A stretch of DNA of 33,710 nt from Acidobacteriota bacterium (GCA_029557535.1 JAKQII010000321.1:1-33710), one strand, 5' to 3'; numbered from the stretch's first letter, positions 16,871 through 25,250 are shown. Notes: generated by a model not told the origin, from the letters alone. Numbers and translations: made by a program.

Positions 16871-18586
16871 TCAGAATTTTTGACCGCTAAGCATCTGGAA
16901 ATGCTCAAGTATCGGCGAAAGGGTCAACACCGGGAAAAATGTCAGGGCGCCGACGATGATGATCACGCTGATCAGCAGCGCGGTGAAAAGCGCGGTGTTC
17001 ACCGGGAACGTGCCGAGAGATTCCGGAACCCGTTTCTTGCGCGCCAGATTGTTGGCGATCGCAAGGACCGGAACGATCATCAGGAATCGGCCGACGAGCA
17101 TCGCCGCGCCGAGCGCCGTGTTGTACCACAAAGTGTTGGCGTTCAGACCGGCAAACGCCGAGCCGTTGTTCCCCGTCGCCGAGGTGAAGGCGTAGAGGAT
17201 CTCCGAAAGTCCGTGCGCGCCCGGATTGTTGAGCGATGTCAGCCCGAAATCTTCGCCGAGAACCGAGATCGCGGTCAGCACGAGGATCGTCAGCGGGAAG
17301 ATCAAGGCATAGAGAATTGCCATCTGCACATCGTATGACTCGATCTTCTTGCCCAGATACTCGGGCGTCCGCCCGACCATCAGACCGGCTATGAAGACGG
17401 TCAGAATCACGAACACCAACATCCCGTACAGTCCCGCGCCGATGCCGCCGAATATCACTTCACCGAGCAGGATGTTGACGAGCGGTACCATTCCGCCGAG
17501 CGGCGTGAAGGAGTCGTGCATCGAATTGACGGCACCGCAGGACGCTCCGGTCGTTACCGTCGCAAAGAGGACCGAATTCGTGATTCCGAACCGGCTTTCT
17601 TTGCCCTCCATATTGCCGCCGAGTGTCGATTGATCGGCATTTTGCGGCAGCAGCGGGTTTCCCCGCGACTCCGCCCAGTAAGAAGCGAAGGTGCCGCACG
17701 TCAGCAGTATCATCATTGCCGCATAGACCGCCCAACCGTGGCTCTGTGACCGCGTGACTCGACCGAGGGTGTAGGTCAGTCCGGCAGGAATGATCAGAAT
17801 CAGCAGCATCTGGACGAAGTTCGCGAGCGGAGTCGGGTTCAGGAACGGATGCGCGGAATTGGCATTGAAGAATCCGCCGCCGTTCGTGCCGACGAGGACG
17901 ATCGCCAACTGCGACGCGACGGGGCCCATGGCGATCGTTTGTCCGGTGCCTTCGAGCGTCTGGACCACCTCATACGGCTTGAAATTCTGGATCACGCCCT
18001 GCGAAACAAAGAAGATCGCGGCGACGAACGCAAGCGGAAGCAACACGTAAAGGATCCCGCGAACGATATCGCTCCAGAAGTTCCCGAGCGAATCCGTCTC
18101 GAACCGCGCGATTCCCCTGATCAACACGACGGCGATCGCGAGCCCGACCGCGGCGGAAGCGAAGTTCTGGATGGAAAGCGCCGTCATTTGCGTAAAATAG
18201 CTCATCGTAGCTTCGCCGCTGTATCCTTGCCAGTTAGTGTTCGTCATGAACGAGACCGCAGTGTTGAAGGACGAGTCTGGTGACGGGGCGGCGAACGCCT
18301 GCGGGTTAAGCGGTAGGTAGTACTGAAGCCGCTGAATCGCGTACACGGCGAGCGTTGAGATCATGCTGAACGCCACCATCGCACGTCCGTATTGTTTCCA
18401 ATTCATCTCGGAGTCGGGCTTGATCCGGCAGAAAGCGTAGATCATTCGTTCGATGGGGCCGAGAATCCGCTCGAAGGGAGCCCGTTCGCCGTCGAAGACC
18501 CGTGTCAGATAGATACCCATCGGTTTGGTGACCAATGTCAGCACGACTAGATACCCCAAAATTTGCAGAATTCCATTAAGCGTCAT
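16871..18586 (-). CDS. kdpA: K+-transporting ATPase subunit KdpA
   Basis: A 571-residue, roughly ten-helix membrane protein. The four K+ selectivity-filter loops are recognisable: [58 protein letters not shown] and [16 protein letters not shown]. Length and order match the family. It begins 4 bp after kdpF (TAA-CATT-ATG), with GGAG inside the kdpF end serving as its ribosome binding site. It forms the K+ entry channel from which ions pass to KdpB. Confidence 0.98.
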   Translation of the reverse strand: MTLNGILQILGYLVVLTLVTKPMGIYLTRVFDGERAPFERILGPIERMIYAFCRIKPDSEMNWKQYGRAMVAFSMISTLAVYAIQRLQYYLPLNPQAFAAPSPDSSFNTAVSFMTNTNWQGYSGEATMSYFTQMTALSIQNFASAAVGLAIAVVLIRGIARFETDSLGNFWSDIVRGILYVLLPLAFVAAIFFVSQGVIQNFKPYEVVQTLEGTGQTIAMGPVASQLAIVLVGTNGGGFFNANSAHPFLNPTPLANFVQMLLILIIPAGLTYTLGRVTRSQSHGWAVYAAMMILLTCGTFASYWAESRGNPLLPQNADQSTLGGNMEGKESRFGITNSVLFATVTTGASCGAVNSMHDSFTPLGGMVPLVNILLGEVIFGGIGAGLYGMLVFVILTVFIAGLMVGRTPEYLGKKIESYDVQMAILYALIFPLTILVLTAISVLGEDFGLTSLNNPGAHGLSEILYAFTSATGNNGSAFAGLNANTLWYNTALGAAMLVGRFLMIVPVLAIANNLARKKRVPESLGTFPVNTALFTALLISVIIIVGALTFFPVLTLSPILEHFQMLSGQKF

Positions 18587-18590
18587 AATG

Positions 18591-18680
18591 TTAGAACTTC
18601 TCCGGCCTCAAGAGGGCGTAGAGGAGATATGAGATCAGCAGAATTGAGATCGCGATCGTCAATATGTTCTCGATGTTCAT
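18591..18680 (-). CDS. kdpF: KdpF small membrane subunit
   Basis: A 29-residue peptide (MNIENILTIAISILLISYLL, then YALLRPEKF). It has a single hydrophobic helix followed by the conserved short-tail LRPE-F signature of KdpF. Its ATG overlaps the stop of the preceding micro-protein (ATGA), and it ends 4 bp before kdpA. KdpF is a lipid-like stabiliser of the KdpABC complex. Confidence 0.93.
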   Translation of the reverse strand: MNIENILTIAISILLISYLLYALLRPEKF

Positions 18681-18781
18681 TTTTTGTCCTCGCTTCGATG
18701 CAGGTTTTCACAGAATCGCAAGTAGCCGTACGCGATCCCGAAAAAGCCGACGATGGCAATGATGAAGAGCAGATCGTACAT
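18677..18781 (-). CDS. Kdp-locus single-span micro-protein
   Basis: A 34-residue ORF (MYDLLFIIAIVGFFGIAYGY, then LRFCENLHRSEDKK) with an excellent ribosome binding site (GGGAGG, 5-6 bases before ATG). It is coupled to kdpF by an ATGA overlap. It is one hydrophobic helix with a short charged tail containing RFCE. Similar short peptides upstream of kdpF are common in other bacteria, in my recollection, but remain functionally undefined. It is likely a real membrane micro-protein associated with the Kdp complex or its regulation. Confidence 0.8.
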   Translation of the reverse strand: MYDLLFIIAIVGFFGIAYGYLRFCENLHRSEDKK

Positions 18782-18795
18782 AGATTCCTCCCGAC

Positions 18796-19827
18796 TCAGA
18801 AGTTGTAGCCGACCTCCAGCAAAAAGAAGTGATTTCCCATCAATGCGTCGGAATTCCCGATCGCATAACTCCAGTATGTCGTCACGCGCGGATGGGGTTT
18901 GTAGATCACGCCCGGCGTGAAGTAGCCGTTGGAATGCCTTCCGGTCATCCAATCGGCGGCCAGCGACACCTTGCCGTTCAGGCTGTATTCGAAACCGAAT
19001 TGACCTCCGGCGCGGACGGCGTTTGCGGCGAAGACGTTCTTGCTGGCGACGAACGCGCCCGCCGTGAGACGCGCCTTGCCGATCGATTTGCTTCCGGCGA
19101 CATACGAATAGGTTCCGAGATCGTATGACCGCCGGCGAACGGGAACGTAGAGATTGGTGCCGGCAATAAGATCGGTCTTGTATTTGGGATTCCTGTAGAA
19201 TCTCCATTTAACCGTCGGAACCAGCGTTGTCGTGTCGGCCCCCGGTTGGACGTTTCCGACGACGTTCAATCCGACCTCTACGTCTCCGCCGACGCCGACC
19301 ACAACCCGCGGCACGAAACTCGAGAATTTTGAAAGGGCCTGCCGGTTGACCGGTTTGAAGGCCGCGTCCAGTTCCACATAAACACCACCCCTCTCGAGAA
19401 CGTCGGTGGTTGGAACGTTGAAGATCGTCTGTTGCGAACGAGCGGTGGATGGAATGATGAGCAGCGATAAGAGAAGTATGAGAATCCCCGAAGCCCCTGT
19501 ATTCAGGCCCTTGCCTTTCAATTTGTTCAGCTTCGCGACCCGCAAATGTCTGTCGGCGCGGTCGATCTCGTCAAGGCAATGCGCGGTCAAATACAGAAGC
19601 GGAAAGATCGCCGCGACCAGAATCGAGCCGGCGCGCGAGAACCGGTCGCCGAATGGCGTCTCAATAACATTCGGCAGCACCGATAGCGAAAGACCGACGC
19701 AAAGGCAAACAACCGTCAGGCTGATGCTGACGGCCGCCGCAAAAGTCCAATGCCGCATCGAACTGCGCTCATCGGGAACCGTTCGTTCCGACCGTTCAAA
19801 ACTAGGTTTCTTAAGAGTCATTTCCAT
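18796..19827 (-). CDS. Kdp-locus fusion: inner-membrane module plus outer-membrane beta-barrel
   Basis: Taking ATG 19827 gives 343 residues; ATG 19821 is equally possible, and the frame up to 20058 is judged leader rather than coding. Residues about 1-105 hold two membrane helices (HWTFAAAVSISLTVVCLCVG and AGSILVAAIFPLLYLTAHCL) and the polar LDEIDRADRHLRV. A third hydrophobic stretch (ILILLLSLLIIPSTARSQ) looks like a signal peptide and precedes a beta-barrel: FVPRVVVGVGGDVEVGLNVVG, TVKWRFYRNPKYKTDLIAG, LTAGAFVASKN, ADWMTGRHSNGYFTPGVIY and terminal LLEVGYNF (Phe-ended). The arrangement suggests two proteins fused in one frame, or a barrel whose own start codon is cryptic. It lies 14 bp before the micro-protein, so it is the first gene of the kdp operon. 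A K+-related porin role is inference. Confidence 0.7.
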   Translation of the reverse strand: MEMTLKKPSFERSERTVPDERSSMRHWTFAAAVSISLTVVCLCVGLSLSVLPNVIETPFGDRFSRAGSILVAAIFPLLYLTAHCLDEIDRADRHLRVAKLNKLKGKGLNTGASGILILLLSLLIIPSTARSQQTIFNVPTTDVLERGGVYVELDAAFKPVNRQALSKFSSFVPRVVVGVGGDVEVGLNVVGNVQPGADTTTLVPTVKWRFYRNPKYKTDLIAGTNLYVPVRRRSYDLGTYSYVAGSKSIGKARLTAGAFVASKNVFAANAVRAGGQFGFEYSLNGKVSLAADWMTGRHSNGYFTPGVIYKPHPRVTTYWSYAIGNSDALMGNHFFLLEVGYNF

Positions 19828-20025
19828 AACAAGATTTTCGATGCCAACGAATAAAGTGCGATGAACTCCTGTTCCGCACGAGGATTCGTTGCGCCGGGAT
19901 CCAGCCTCCCTGATCCATGCCGCCGCAACCATCGGCCGGACCGCAACGATCGGGGCTGTCCCCGCTTTGCGATAAACGAGTCGCTTTCTCCGCGCGGGAA
20001 CACCTCCCGGCGGATTCGGCTTCGG
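19828..20025 (-). promoter_or_regulatory. Candidate structured leader of the kdp operon (possible ydaO-type c-di-AMP riboswitch)
   Basis: About 200 nt between the palindrome and the first gene of the operon. Read on the minus strand it has GCCGAATCC, then a CGGGA-GGTGT-TCCCG hairpin flanked by CCGC/GCGG. A CGGGG-ACAG-CCCCG hairpin follows, then a direct repeat CCGAT[C/G]GTTGCGG, a GGATC...GATCC stem, AGGGA...TCCCGGCGCAACGAATCCTCGT and GCGGAA. The opening GCCGAATCC and the closing AGGGA...TCCCG...AAC...CCTCGT resemble the ends of the ydaO (c-di-AMP) class, which often controls K+ transport genes. The GGAACC and GGGGTGAAT core elements are not clearly present, so the match is tentative. The ORF covering it has non-native composition. 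Confidence 0.38.
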
Positions 20026-20050
20026 CAAAATTGTCAACAAGACAATTTTG
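20026..20050. promoter_or_regulatory. Perfect 10-bp inverted repeat upstream of the kdp operon
   Basis: CAAAATTGTC (20026-20035) and GACAATTTTG (20041-20050) form a perfect palindrome around AACAA. It lies 10 bp past the phased array, between the array and the structured leader. It could be a second operator or a small hairpin at the RNA 5' end. It lacks the G+C-rich stem of an intrinsic terminator. Confidence 0.6.
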
Positions 20051-20060
20051 GACCCCATTC

Positions 20061-20126
20061 CATAAGGTTGGCGTAAGTGATATGTAAATTGTTCGAAAGA
20101 AGTTCGTAAGGAAGTCGTAATGATGG
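20061..20126. promoter_or_regulatory. Six-unit 11-bp direct repeat, predicted KdpE operator array
   Basis: Six consecutive 11-bp units begin at 20061, 20072, 20083, 20094, 20105 and 20116. Their first six bases are CATAAG, CGTAAG, TGTAAA, CGAAAG, CGTAAG and CGTAAT; consensus CGTAAG-N5 (CTTACG on the operon strand). The remaining five bases vary. OmpR/PhoB-family regulators bind as head-to-tail dimers on direct repeats with 11-bp spacing. The array lies 28 bp after the kdpE stop and directly upstream of the kdp structural operon, so KdpE is the obvious candidate. Three dimers could bind in tandem. Confidence 0.8.
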
Positions 20127-20154
20127 CGGGTTGTTCAGTCGAGGTTGCTCCGGC

Positions 20155-20853
20155 TCAGCTTTGTCCGGGGTTAAAACGATAACCGACCCACGGTTCCGTC
20201 ACAATATATTGAGGTTCTGAAGGGTCCTTTTCGATCTTTTTCCGCAGCTGCCCGACAAAAACCCGCAGATATTCGGATTGGCCGGTGAAATTCCCGCCCC
20301 AAACAGCGCCCAGCAATGTCCTTTGCGTCAGGACCTTTCCCGGATGACTGACGAAATAGACGAGCAGGTCGTACTCCTTTGGGGTCAGGTGGATCGTCTT
20401 TTCATCGACGGTGACTTCGCGCGAGTCGAGATCGATACGAAGATCACCTGAGCTAAGGATGTTCACGGTCTCGGACGGACGCGTGCGACTTCGCCTCTGA
20501 ACTGCCCGGAGCCGCGCCAGCAGCTCCTCGATCCCGAACGGCTTTGTCACGTAGTCGTCGGCACCTGCATCGAGAGCTTCGACCTTTATCCTTTCCTCGC
20601 CTTTGACGGAAAGAACGACGATCGGCGTTTCCGAGTCGGCGCGGATCTGACGGCACAACTCAAGACCGGTCATTCCGGGCATCACAAGATCGGTGACGAT
20701 GACATCCGGCGACCAACTGGCCGCGATCTCCAGCGCGTCGAATCCGTTGTCCGCATACCGTGTGTCATAGCCGTTCGCGATCAACCCGGTCGTCAGAACC
20801 CGAACGATCTGCGGCTCGTCATCAACGATCAGGATCCGTGGTTTCGTTTCCAT
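20155..20853 (-). CDS. kdpE: KdpE response regulator
   Basis: A 232-residue OmpR-family regulator from ATG 20853 (METKPRILIVDDE). ATG 20865 is possible, but the GGAG would then touch it. The receiver domain has D11/D12, phospho-acceptor D55 (VIVTDLVMPG) and K104 (VTKPF). The C-terminal winged helix has LTPKEYDLLVYFVSHPGKVL, LRVFVGQLRKKIE and TEPWVGYRF, matching KdpE. The start overlaps the kinase stop by about 32 bp, so the two are co-translated. It should activate kdp transcription on K+ limitation, and the phased 11-bp array 28 bp downstream of its stop is the predicted target. Confidence 0.96.
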   Translation of the reverse strand: METKPRILIVDDEPQIVRVLTTGLIANGYDTRYADNGFDALEIAASWSPDVIVTDLVMPGMTGLELCRQIRADSETPIVVLSVKGEERIKVEALDAGADDYVTKPFGIEELLARLRAVQRRSRTRPSETVNILSSGDLRIDLDSREVTVDEKTIHLTPKEYDLLVYFVSHPGKVLTQRTLLGAVWGGNFTGQSEYLRVFVGQLRKKIEKDPSEPQYIVTEPWVGYRFNPGQS

Positions 20854-22000
20854 ACTCTTGATCATCTCCAATTGGCAAAGTAAACGAGAATTTCGCTCCG
20901 ATCTTGCCGTCAGTGACCGAAATCGTCCCGCCGTGGGCTTCGATGATGCCCTTCGCGATCGCCAAACCGAGGCCCGTTCCGGGGGAGGCGCGCCCGCGGA
21001 AAGGGATCCTGACGAACTTCTCGAAGATGGCGTCCCGGTCTTTCGGAGCGATTCCGGGCCCCTCGTCTTCAACTGTGAACACAAGATGTCCGGAATCCAG
21101 CCGAGCCGAAGAAACAACTATCGCCGTCCCGTCCGGCGAGTACTTGACCGCATTTTCGATTAGGGAATACAGGACCTCGGAAACGGCGCGCGCATCGACC
21201 CTGATCACCGGAAGATCCGGGTCAATCGACACGATCAGCCGATGTTTATCAAGTCTGCTGCGAATTCGCGCCACGGCGGCCTGAACGATCTCCTCGACCG
21301 AATCCCATCTCGCCGTGACCGACAATTCGCCGGATTCTATCTTAGCAAGTTCGATCATTCCCTCCACGAAATGATCGAGCCGGTCCGCTTCCTCGTTTAT
21401 GACGAGCAACATATCGCGCTTCATCTCCGTCGTCAGGATCGAATCTGCCGGATTCCTATCGCGATCGTTTAGCAAAGTCGTAACGGACGCCTTTATTGAT
21501 GTCAGCGGCGTTCGAATATCATGCGTTACGGCATCGAGGAGCGCAGACTTTAGTTTGGCGCTTTGCTTAAGCGCTTCGGCGTGGCTTGCCTTCTCAAACG
21601 CTTCGTTCAGTTCGTAGTACAGGCGCGAGATCTGGTCGTTTGCCGCTTCGGCCTGGAGCGCGCGTTCCTTCAGCCGCGCCGACAGTTGGCCCGCGGTCAG
21701 GGCAACGACCAGAAAAGCGGCCAACGCGACCCAGTTCTCGGGATCGGAGATCGTCAGTGTTCCGGTCGGCGGCAGGAAGAAATAGTTGAAACACAGCACC
21801 GCTACTATCGACGCGAGCAACGCCGGCCGGCTCCCCCAGACAGTGGCGACGAGGAGCACGATCAGAAGCAGGCAGAAGGCGACACCTGTGATCGAGATGT
21901 ACTGTTGGATAGGTTCAACAACGAATACAACGGCGATCGTACCGAGGCCCGCAACGACGTAGCCAATTATTGATCGGCTGCTGATGGGGTCAATGGGCAT
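20822..22000 (-). CDS. KdpD C-terminal histidine kinase (DUF4118 + HisKA + HATPase)
   Basis: A 392-residue kinase equal to the second half of KdpD. It has four closely packed membrane helices with short periplasmic loops (about 10-110, DUF4118 type, including RPALLASIVAVLCFNYFFLPP), a coiled segment, HisKA with H160 (AVTHDIRTPLTSIKAS), the N-box ENAVKYSPDG (N283), EDEGPGI and GTGLGLAIAKGIIEAHGG. The KdpD ATP/USP input domains are absent here and encoded by 13041-14228. It is followed by kdpE with an overlap. All catalytic boxes are intact, so it should autophosphorylate and pass phosphate to KdpE. Confidence 0.94.
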   Translation of the reverse strand: MPIDPISSRSIIGYVVAGLGTIAVVFVVEPIQQYISITGVAFCLLLIVLLVATVWGSRPALLASIVAVLCFNYFFLPPTGTLTISDPENWVALAAFLVVALTAGQLSARLKERALQAEAANDQISRLYYELNEAFEKASHAEALKQSAKLKSALLDAVTHDIRTPLTSIKASVTTLLNDRDRNPADSILTTEMKRDMLLVINEEADRLDHFVEGMIELAKIESGELSVTARWDSVEEIVQAAVARIRSRLDKHRLIVSIDPDLPVIRVDARAVSEVLYSLIENAVKYSPDGTAIVVSSARLDSGHLVFTVEDEGPGIAPKDRDAIFEKFVRIPFRGRASPGTGLGLAIAKGIIEAHGGTISVTDGKIGAKFSFTLPIGDDQEYGNETTDPDR

Positions 22001-22049
22001 ATGAACTTATTCTTTCATATCCGGAATAAGGAATCCGTAAAGAATGCGG

Positions 22050-25000
22050 TCAAGGCCCGTCCTCCGCTTCTTCCTCGCTTTCCTCGTCTTCTTCCTCACT
22101 CACGCCGGCGGTCAGGACATCGAAGGCGGGAAGACGCGAGACTTCGGGCATCTTCTCCGAAGCGCCGCGGACCGAGAACCAGATGATCTCGTTGAGCTCC
22201 CGCGGGTTGGCCATGTCGGCGTGGCGCAGGTCCTGTTCGCCGGTGAGGCGCATCATCTCGAGTGCCGCCCGCGACGGGTTCGCCGGCGTCATCAAATTGT
22301 CCGGCGCGACAGTGGGTAAAATGGCGTTGAAGGGCGTCAGATCGGGTGTCTCGCCAAAAATATCGATCGGGATCGCGTTCGCGTCGAGGAAGTTCATCGG
22401 CTTGATCCCGAGGCAAATTTCAAGCGTCCGGATCAGCGAAACAGTGCTGTGAAATTCGTGAACCAACGCTCCCTTGCGGTTCCACGCGGAAATCACGAAC
22501 GCCGGTGAGCGGTGGGCATCGACATGGTCCGGGCCGTCCTGGGCGTCGTCCTCGACGACGAAGATCGCCGTATCCTTCCAGTACGGGCTGTTTGAAACTT
22601 CCTGCACAAGACGTCCGAGCGCGTAGTCGTTGTCCGCGACATAGAACTGCGGAGTCGGCCGGTTGCGGCTCATTCCTGCGGTGTGATCGTTCGACAAGCG
22701 GACAATTGAGAGGTTCGGCATCCGATCCACTTTCGTGGTTGCAAGATCGTTGACGTAGCCGCGAAACTCGTGCGCCCATTCGCCGAAGCGCGTGCTTCCC
22801 TTGAAATCGGGGTTGTCCGGGCTGACCGCCGCATCCTTGGCGCCGTTCGAAGCGAGTGCCGCCCGGTATGAATCGACGGTCATCGAATCCGGGCAGGTCA
22901 GGTCATAATTGCGGAACGATTCGGAAAAATGCCCTTCGAGCGACTTCTTCGTCGCGAACGCCTTGAGCGTCGGCGAAAGATCGGGATAACCCTTTGACTT
23001 GCCGGTATTTACCTCTTGCAGATCTGCTTCGGAAATGGTTCCGACGAACTCACCGTAATTGCGGTACGAAAGCCCGGCACGCTGCGCCGCGTCCCAAAGA
23101 TAAAGTGTCTCGGGCTCGCCGATGTCGCGGGCGCCGTTCAGATAGGGAACATAACGCTTCTGAAAGTCGGCGACGTCGTCGACGGTGGCCGGGAGTTCGA
23201 ACACCGACGGCAGCGCGACCGGTGGCTGTCCCGACGGCCAATCGTAAGAGGGAAGCCGGTTGAAGCCTTCGTAATCGTAGGTGCGGCCGCGGCCCGAATA
23301 GTCCCAGCGAAACGCCTTGTCGATGTAATCGCTTGAAAACGCGGCGGTTGACCAGTTGTGGCCGTCCGGACTCGCTTCCGAATTCACGAAAAACCGATCG
23401 AGAAGTCCAAACCGGAGCGCAAGGGCTCTGGCGTTCGGCGTGATGTTCTGCGGCTCGCCTTTCGGTGACCGGGCCGCGTTTCCGGCGCCGAATATCGCGA
23501 CCGAAGCATCGCCGTCAGCCTTCGTTCCGTCGCCCGAGTTTTCAAGATCACCCAACACCTGATCGTACGTCCTGTTCTCGCGGATGATGTAGATGACGTG
23601 CTTGAACGGTGACCGGCCGTTCGGAAAGATCGGCTTTCGGGCACCGAGCATGCCGTTGTCACGCATCACCCGCTGCGAATAGACGAACAACTCCTGCTGA
23701 TTCGGCGCGTTGACGACACTGACGTTCCCCGAAACGATCGTCGCGCTGTAGATCCCTCGTTTGTTGTAGCGCTCACCCGGGTAGTTCTGGTTCGGCATGT
23801 TAGGGTACATGCCCGACTCGTTCACGTCGTTCGACGAATTCTCCATCCCGATTCCCTTGCCGTTCGCGATCAGCAGTTTCCCGTTGGCGATTGCGATCGC
23901 GGACGGATAATTGCCGGTCGGTATGAATCCGGCGACGCGGCTCCGCATTTTTGGATCGAGGGCGACGACGGCGACGGCGTTAGTCTTCGAATTCGCGACG
24001 TAAAGAGTCTTCTCGTCTTCACTTAGCGCGATCCCCTGAGGGCCGACCCCACCCGGACCGTTCTCGTTCAAACGGACGCTGATCCTCGGTTCGCGCGGCA
24101 CTTCCGCATCGGTCACGGTATCGATCACCGAAATGCTGTCGCCGTCCGAGTTCACGACATAAAGCCGCGAACCCGATTTATTGAATAGCATCGCCGTCGG
24201 ATGTCGGCCGACCACGATGTGTTTTCGGACTCGGAACGTTGCGCCGTCAACGACCGCGACGGTGCCGTCGCCCCAACATGAAACGTATACCTTTTCGACC
24301 GATCTGCCGTTGCGCGCCGGTTTCGACTTGACGTCATACGGATAAACGAACTGCTTCGACCCCGGGCGTCCGAGCCTGACGCGTCTGATCAATCGGCGAT
24401 CGCGAAGATCATTGACGACCCCGAGCGAATCGCCAAGATTGTTGGCGACAAATAGCGCGTTGCCGTCCGGTGAAAGCGCGAGTCCGGTCGGGTAAACGGG
24501 CGCAACGTTCGAGTTGTAATTCGGGCTCGGCGCGGCGTCCGAAAAGGCCGTAACGTCGATGAAGGTCGATTTGAATTCGGTGTCGGGTTCGTTCCCGGGC
24601 GCGATCGGTTTCGGCGCCGCCGGATCAAAGGCGAGCATCCAAATCTTGTTCTCAAAGCCGCCCGAAAGATAGAGGTTGTATTTTCCGTTCGACTGGATCC
24701 GCGAATCGAAGACGAGCCCGAAATTCGCGCTCTGCGGCGCCGGAAAGTAGATGTCTTGAACAACTTGCGGTTCAGGTACCGTGTTCAGATCGATGACCGA
24801 AAGCGTTTGCTGTCCCTTGCTCTTCGAGTTGAAAGTCAAACCGTAACCACTGTTGACGGCGATCAGGAACCGGCCCTTGCCGTCTGCCGCGCCGGTGTCG
24901 GGCGTCCGCACGAAATTGAATGTCAGCGGCATTACGGCCGGTTTGCCCGTTTCGCGGCTGAGAATCAGTCTTCCCGCCGGGTCGATCCGGCGCGACTGAA

Positions 25001-25121
25001 AATCGATCGGAGCCGGCGTGCCGGCGGCGATCCGCAAAAGGCGAGCTGGTCCAAAAAAAGAGCCAATGATTGATGCCGCTATTGCTCCGGCCAGAACCGC
25101 GCCGCGTTTCGATCCGAACAT
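22050..25121 (-). CDS. YncE-like beta-propeller fused to phosphoesterase (PF04185-type)
   Basis: A 1023-residue exported protein. It has an N-terminal hydrophobic segment (GAVLAGAIAASIIGSFFGPA), then YVTN/YncE propeller repeats (LALSPDGNALFVANNLGDSL, GRHPTAMLFNKSGSRLYVVN, IALSEDEKTLYVANSKTNAV). A phosphoesterase domain follows from about 500: FKHVIYIIRENRTYDQVLGD, FFVNSEASPDGHNWSTAAFS, IFVVEDDAQDGPDHVDAHRS and the terminal helices. The metal and nucleophile environment (ENRTYDQ, EDDAQDGPDHVDAHR) resembles alkaline-phosphatase-superfamily phospholipase C enzymes. The extreme C-terminus is a poly-acidic tail (SEEEDEESEEEAEDGP). Such bifunctional proteins are frequent in Acidobacteriota and have no established substrate. 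No ribosome binding site is evident before ATG 25121. Confidence 0.9.
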   Translation of the reverse strand: MFGSKRGAVLAGAIAASIIGSFFGPARLLRIAAGTPAPIDFQSRRIDPAGRLILSRETGKPAVMPLTFNFVRTPDTGAADGKGRFLIAVNSGYGLTFNSKSKGQQTLSVIDLNTVPEPQVVQDIYFPAPQSANFGLVFDSRIQSNGKYNLYLSGGFENKIWMLAFDPAAPKPIAPGNEPDTEFKSTFIDVTAFSDAAPSPNYNSNVAPVYPTGLALSPDGNALFVANNLGDSLGVVNDLRDRRLIRRVRLGRPGSKQFVYPYDVKSKPARNGRSVEKVYVSCWGDGTVAVVDGATFRVRKHIVVGRHPTAMLFNKSGSRLYVVNSDGDSISVIDTVTDAEVPREPRISVRLNENGPGGVGPQGIALSEDEKTLYVANSKTNAVAVVALDPKMRSRVAGFIPTGNYPSAIAIANGKLLIANGKGIGMENSSNDVNESGMYPNMPNQNYPGERYNKRGIYSATIVSGNVSVVNAPNQQELFVYSQRVMRDNGMLGARKPIFPNGRSPFKHVIYIIRENRTYDQVLGDLENSGDGTKADGDASVAIFGAGNAARSPKGEPQNITPNARALALRFGLLDRFFVNSEASPDGHNWSTAAFSSDYIDKAFRWDYSGRGRTYDYEGFNRLPSYDWPSGQPPVALPSVFELPATVDDVADFQKRYVPYLNGARDIGEPETLYLWDAAQRAGLSYRNYGEFVGTISEADLQEVNTGKSKGYPDLSPTLKAFATKKSLEGHFSESFRNYDLTCPDSMTVDSYRAALASNGAKDAAVSPDNPDFKGSTRFGEWAHEFRGYVNDLATTKVDRMPNLSIVRLSNDHTAGMSRNRPTPQFYVADNDYALGRLVQEVSNSPYWKDTAIFVVEDDAQDGPDHVDAHRSPAFVISAWNRKGALVHEFHSTVSLIRTLEICLGIKPMNFLDANAIPIDIFGETPDLTPFNAILPTVAPDNLMTPANPSRAALEMMRLTGEQDLRHADMANPRELNEIIWFSVRGASEKMPEVSRLPAFDVLTAGVSEEEDEESEEEAEDGP

Positions 25122-25211
25122 AAAAGTGTCAGCTGAAGAGTGATTTTCCTTAAGTTATCATACCAAGCCGCCGAATCCGAGACCCCAGTTCAATACGCGT
25201 AACAGCGATGC

Positions 25212-25250
25212 AAAACGAAAAAAGCGCAGGCTCCCGGAGGCGACCCGCGC
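25212..25250 (-). terminator. Intrinsic terminator of the mglB-mglA unit
   Basis: On the minus strand GCGCGGGT (25250-25243) pairs with GCCTGCGC (25231-25224) around a CGCCTCCGGGA loop and is followed by TTTTTTCGTTTT (25223-25212). It lies 26 bp after the mglA stop and separates this unit from the phosphoesterase gene downstream. Confidence 0.8.

Noticed and set aside
19828-20058. N-terminal extension of the kdp porin-like gene
   Set aside because: The Arg-rich translation has no family resemblance and covers the palindrome and structured leader.
20854-21117. N-terminal extension of kdpE to 21117
   Set aside because: It overlaps the conserved C-terminal kinase boxes in another frame; the KdpE receiver begins at METKPRILIVDDE.
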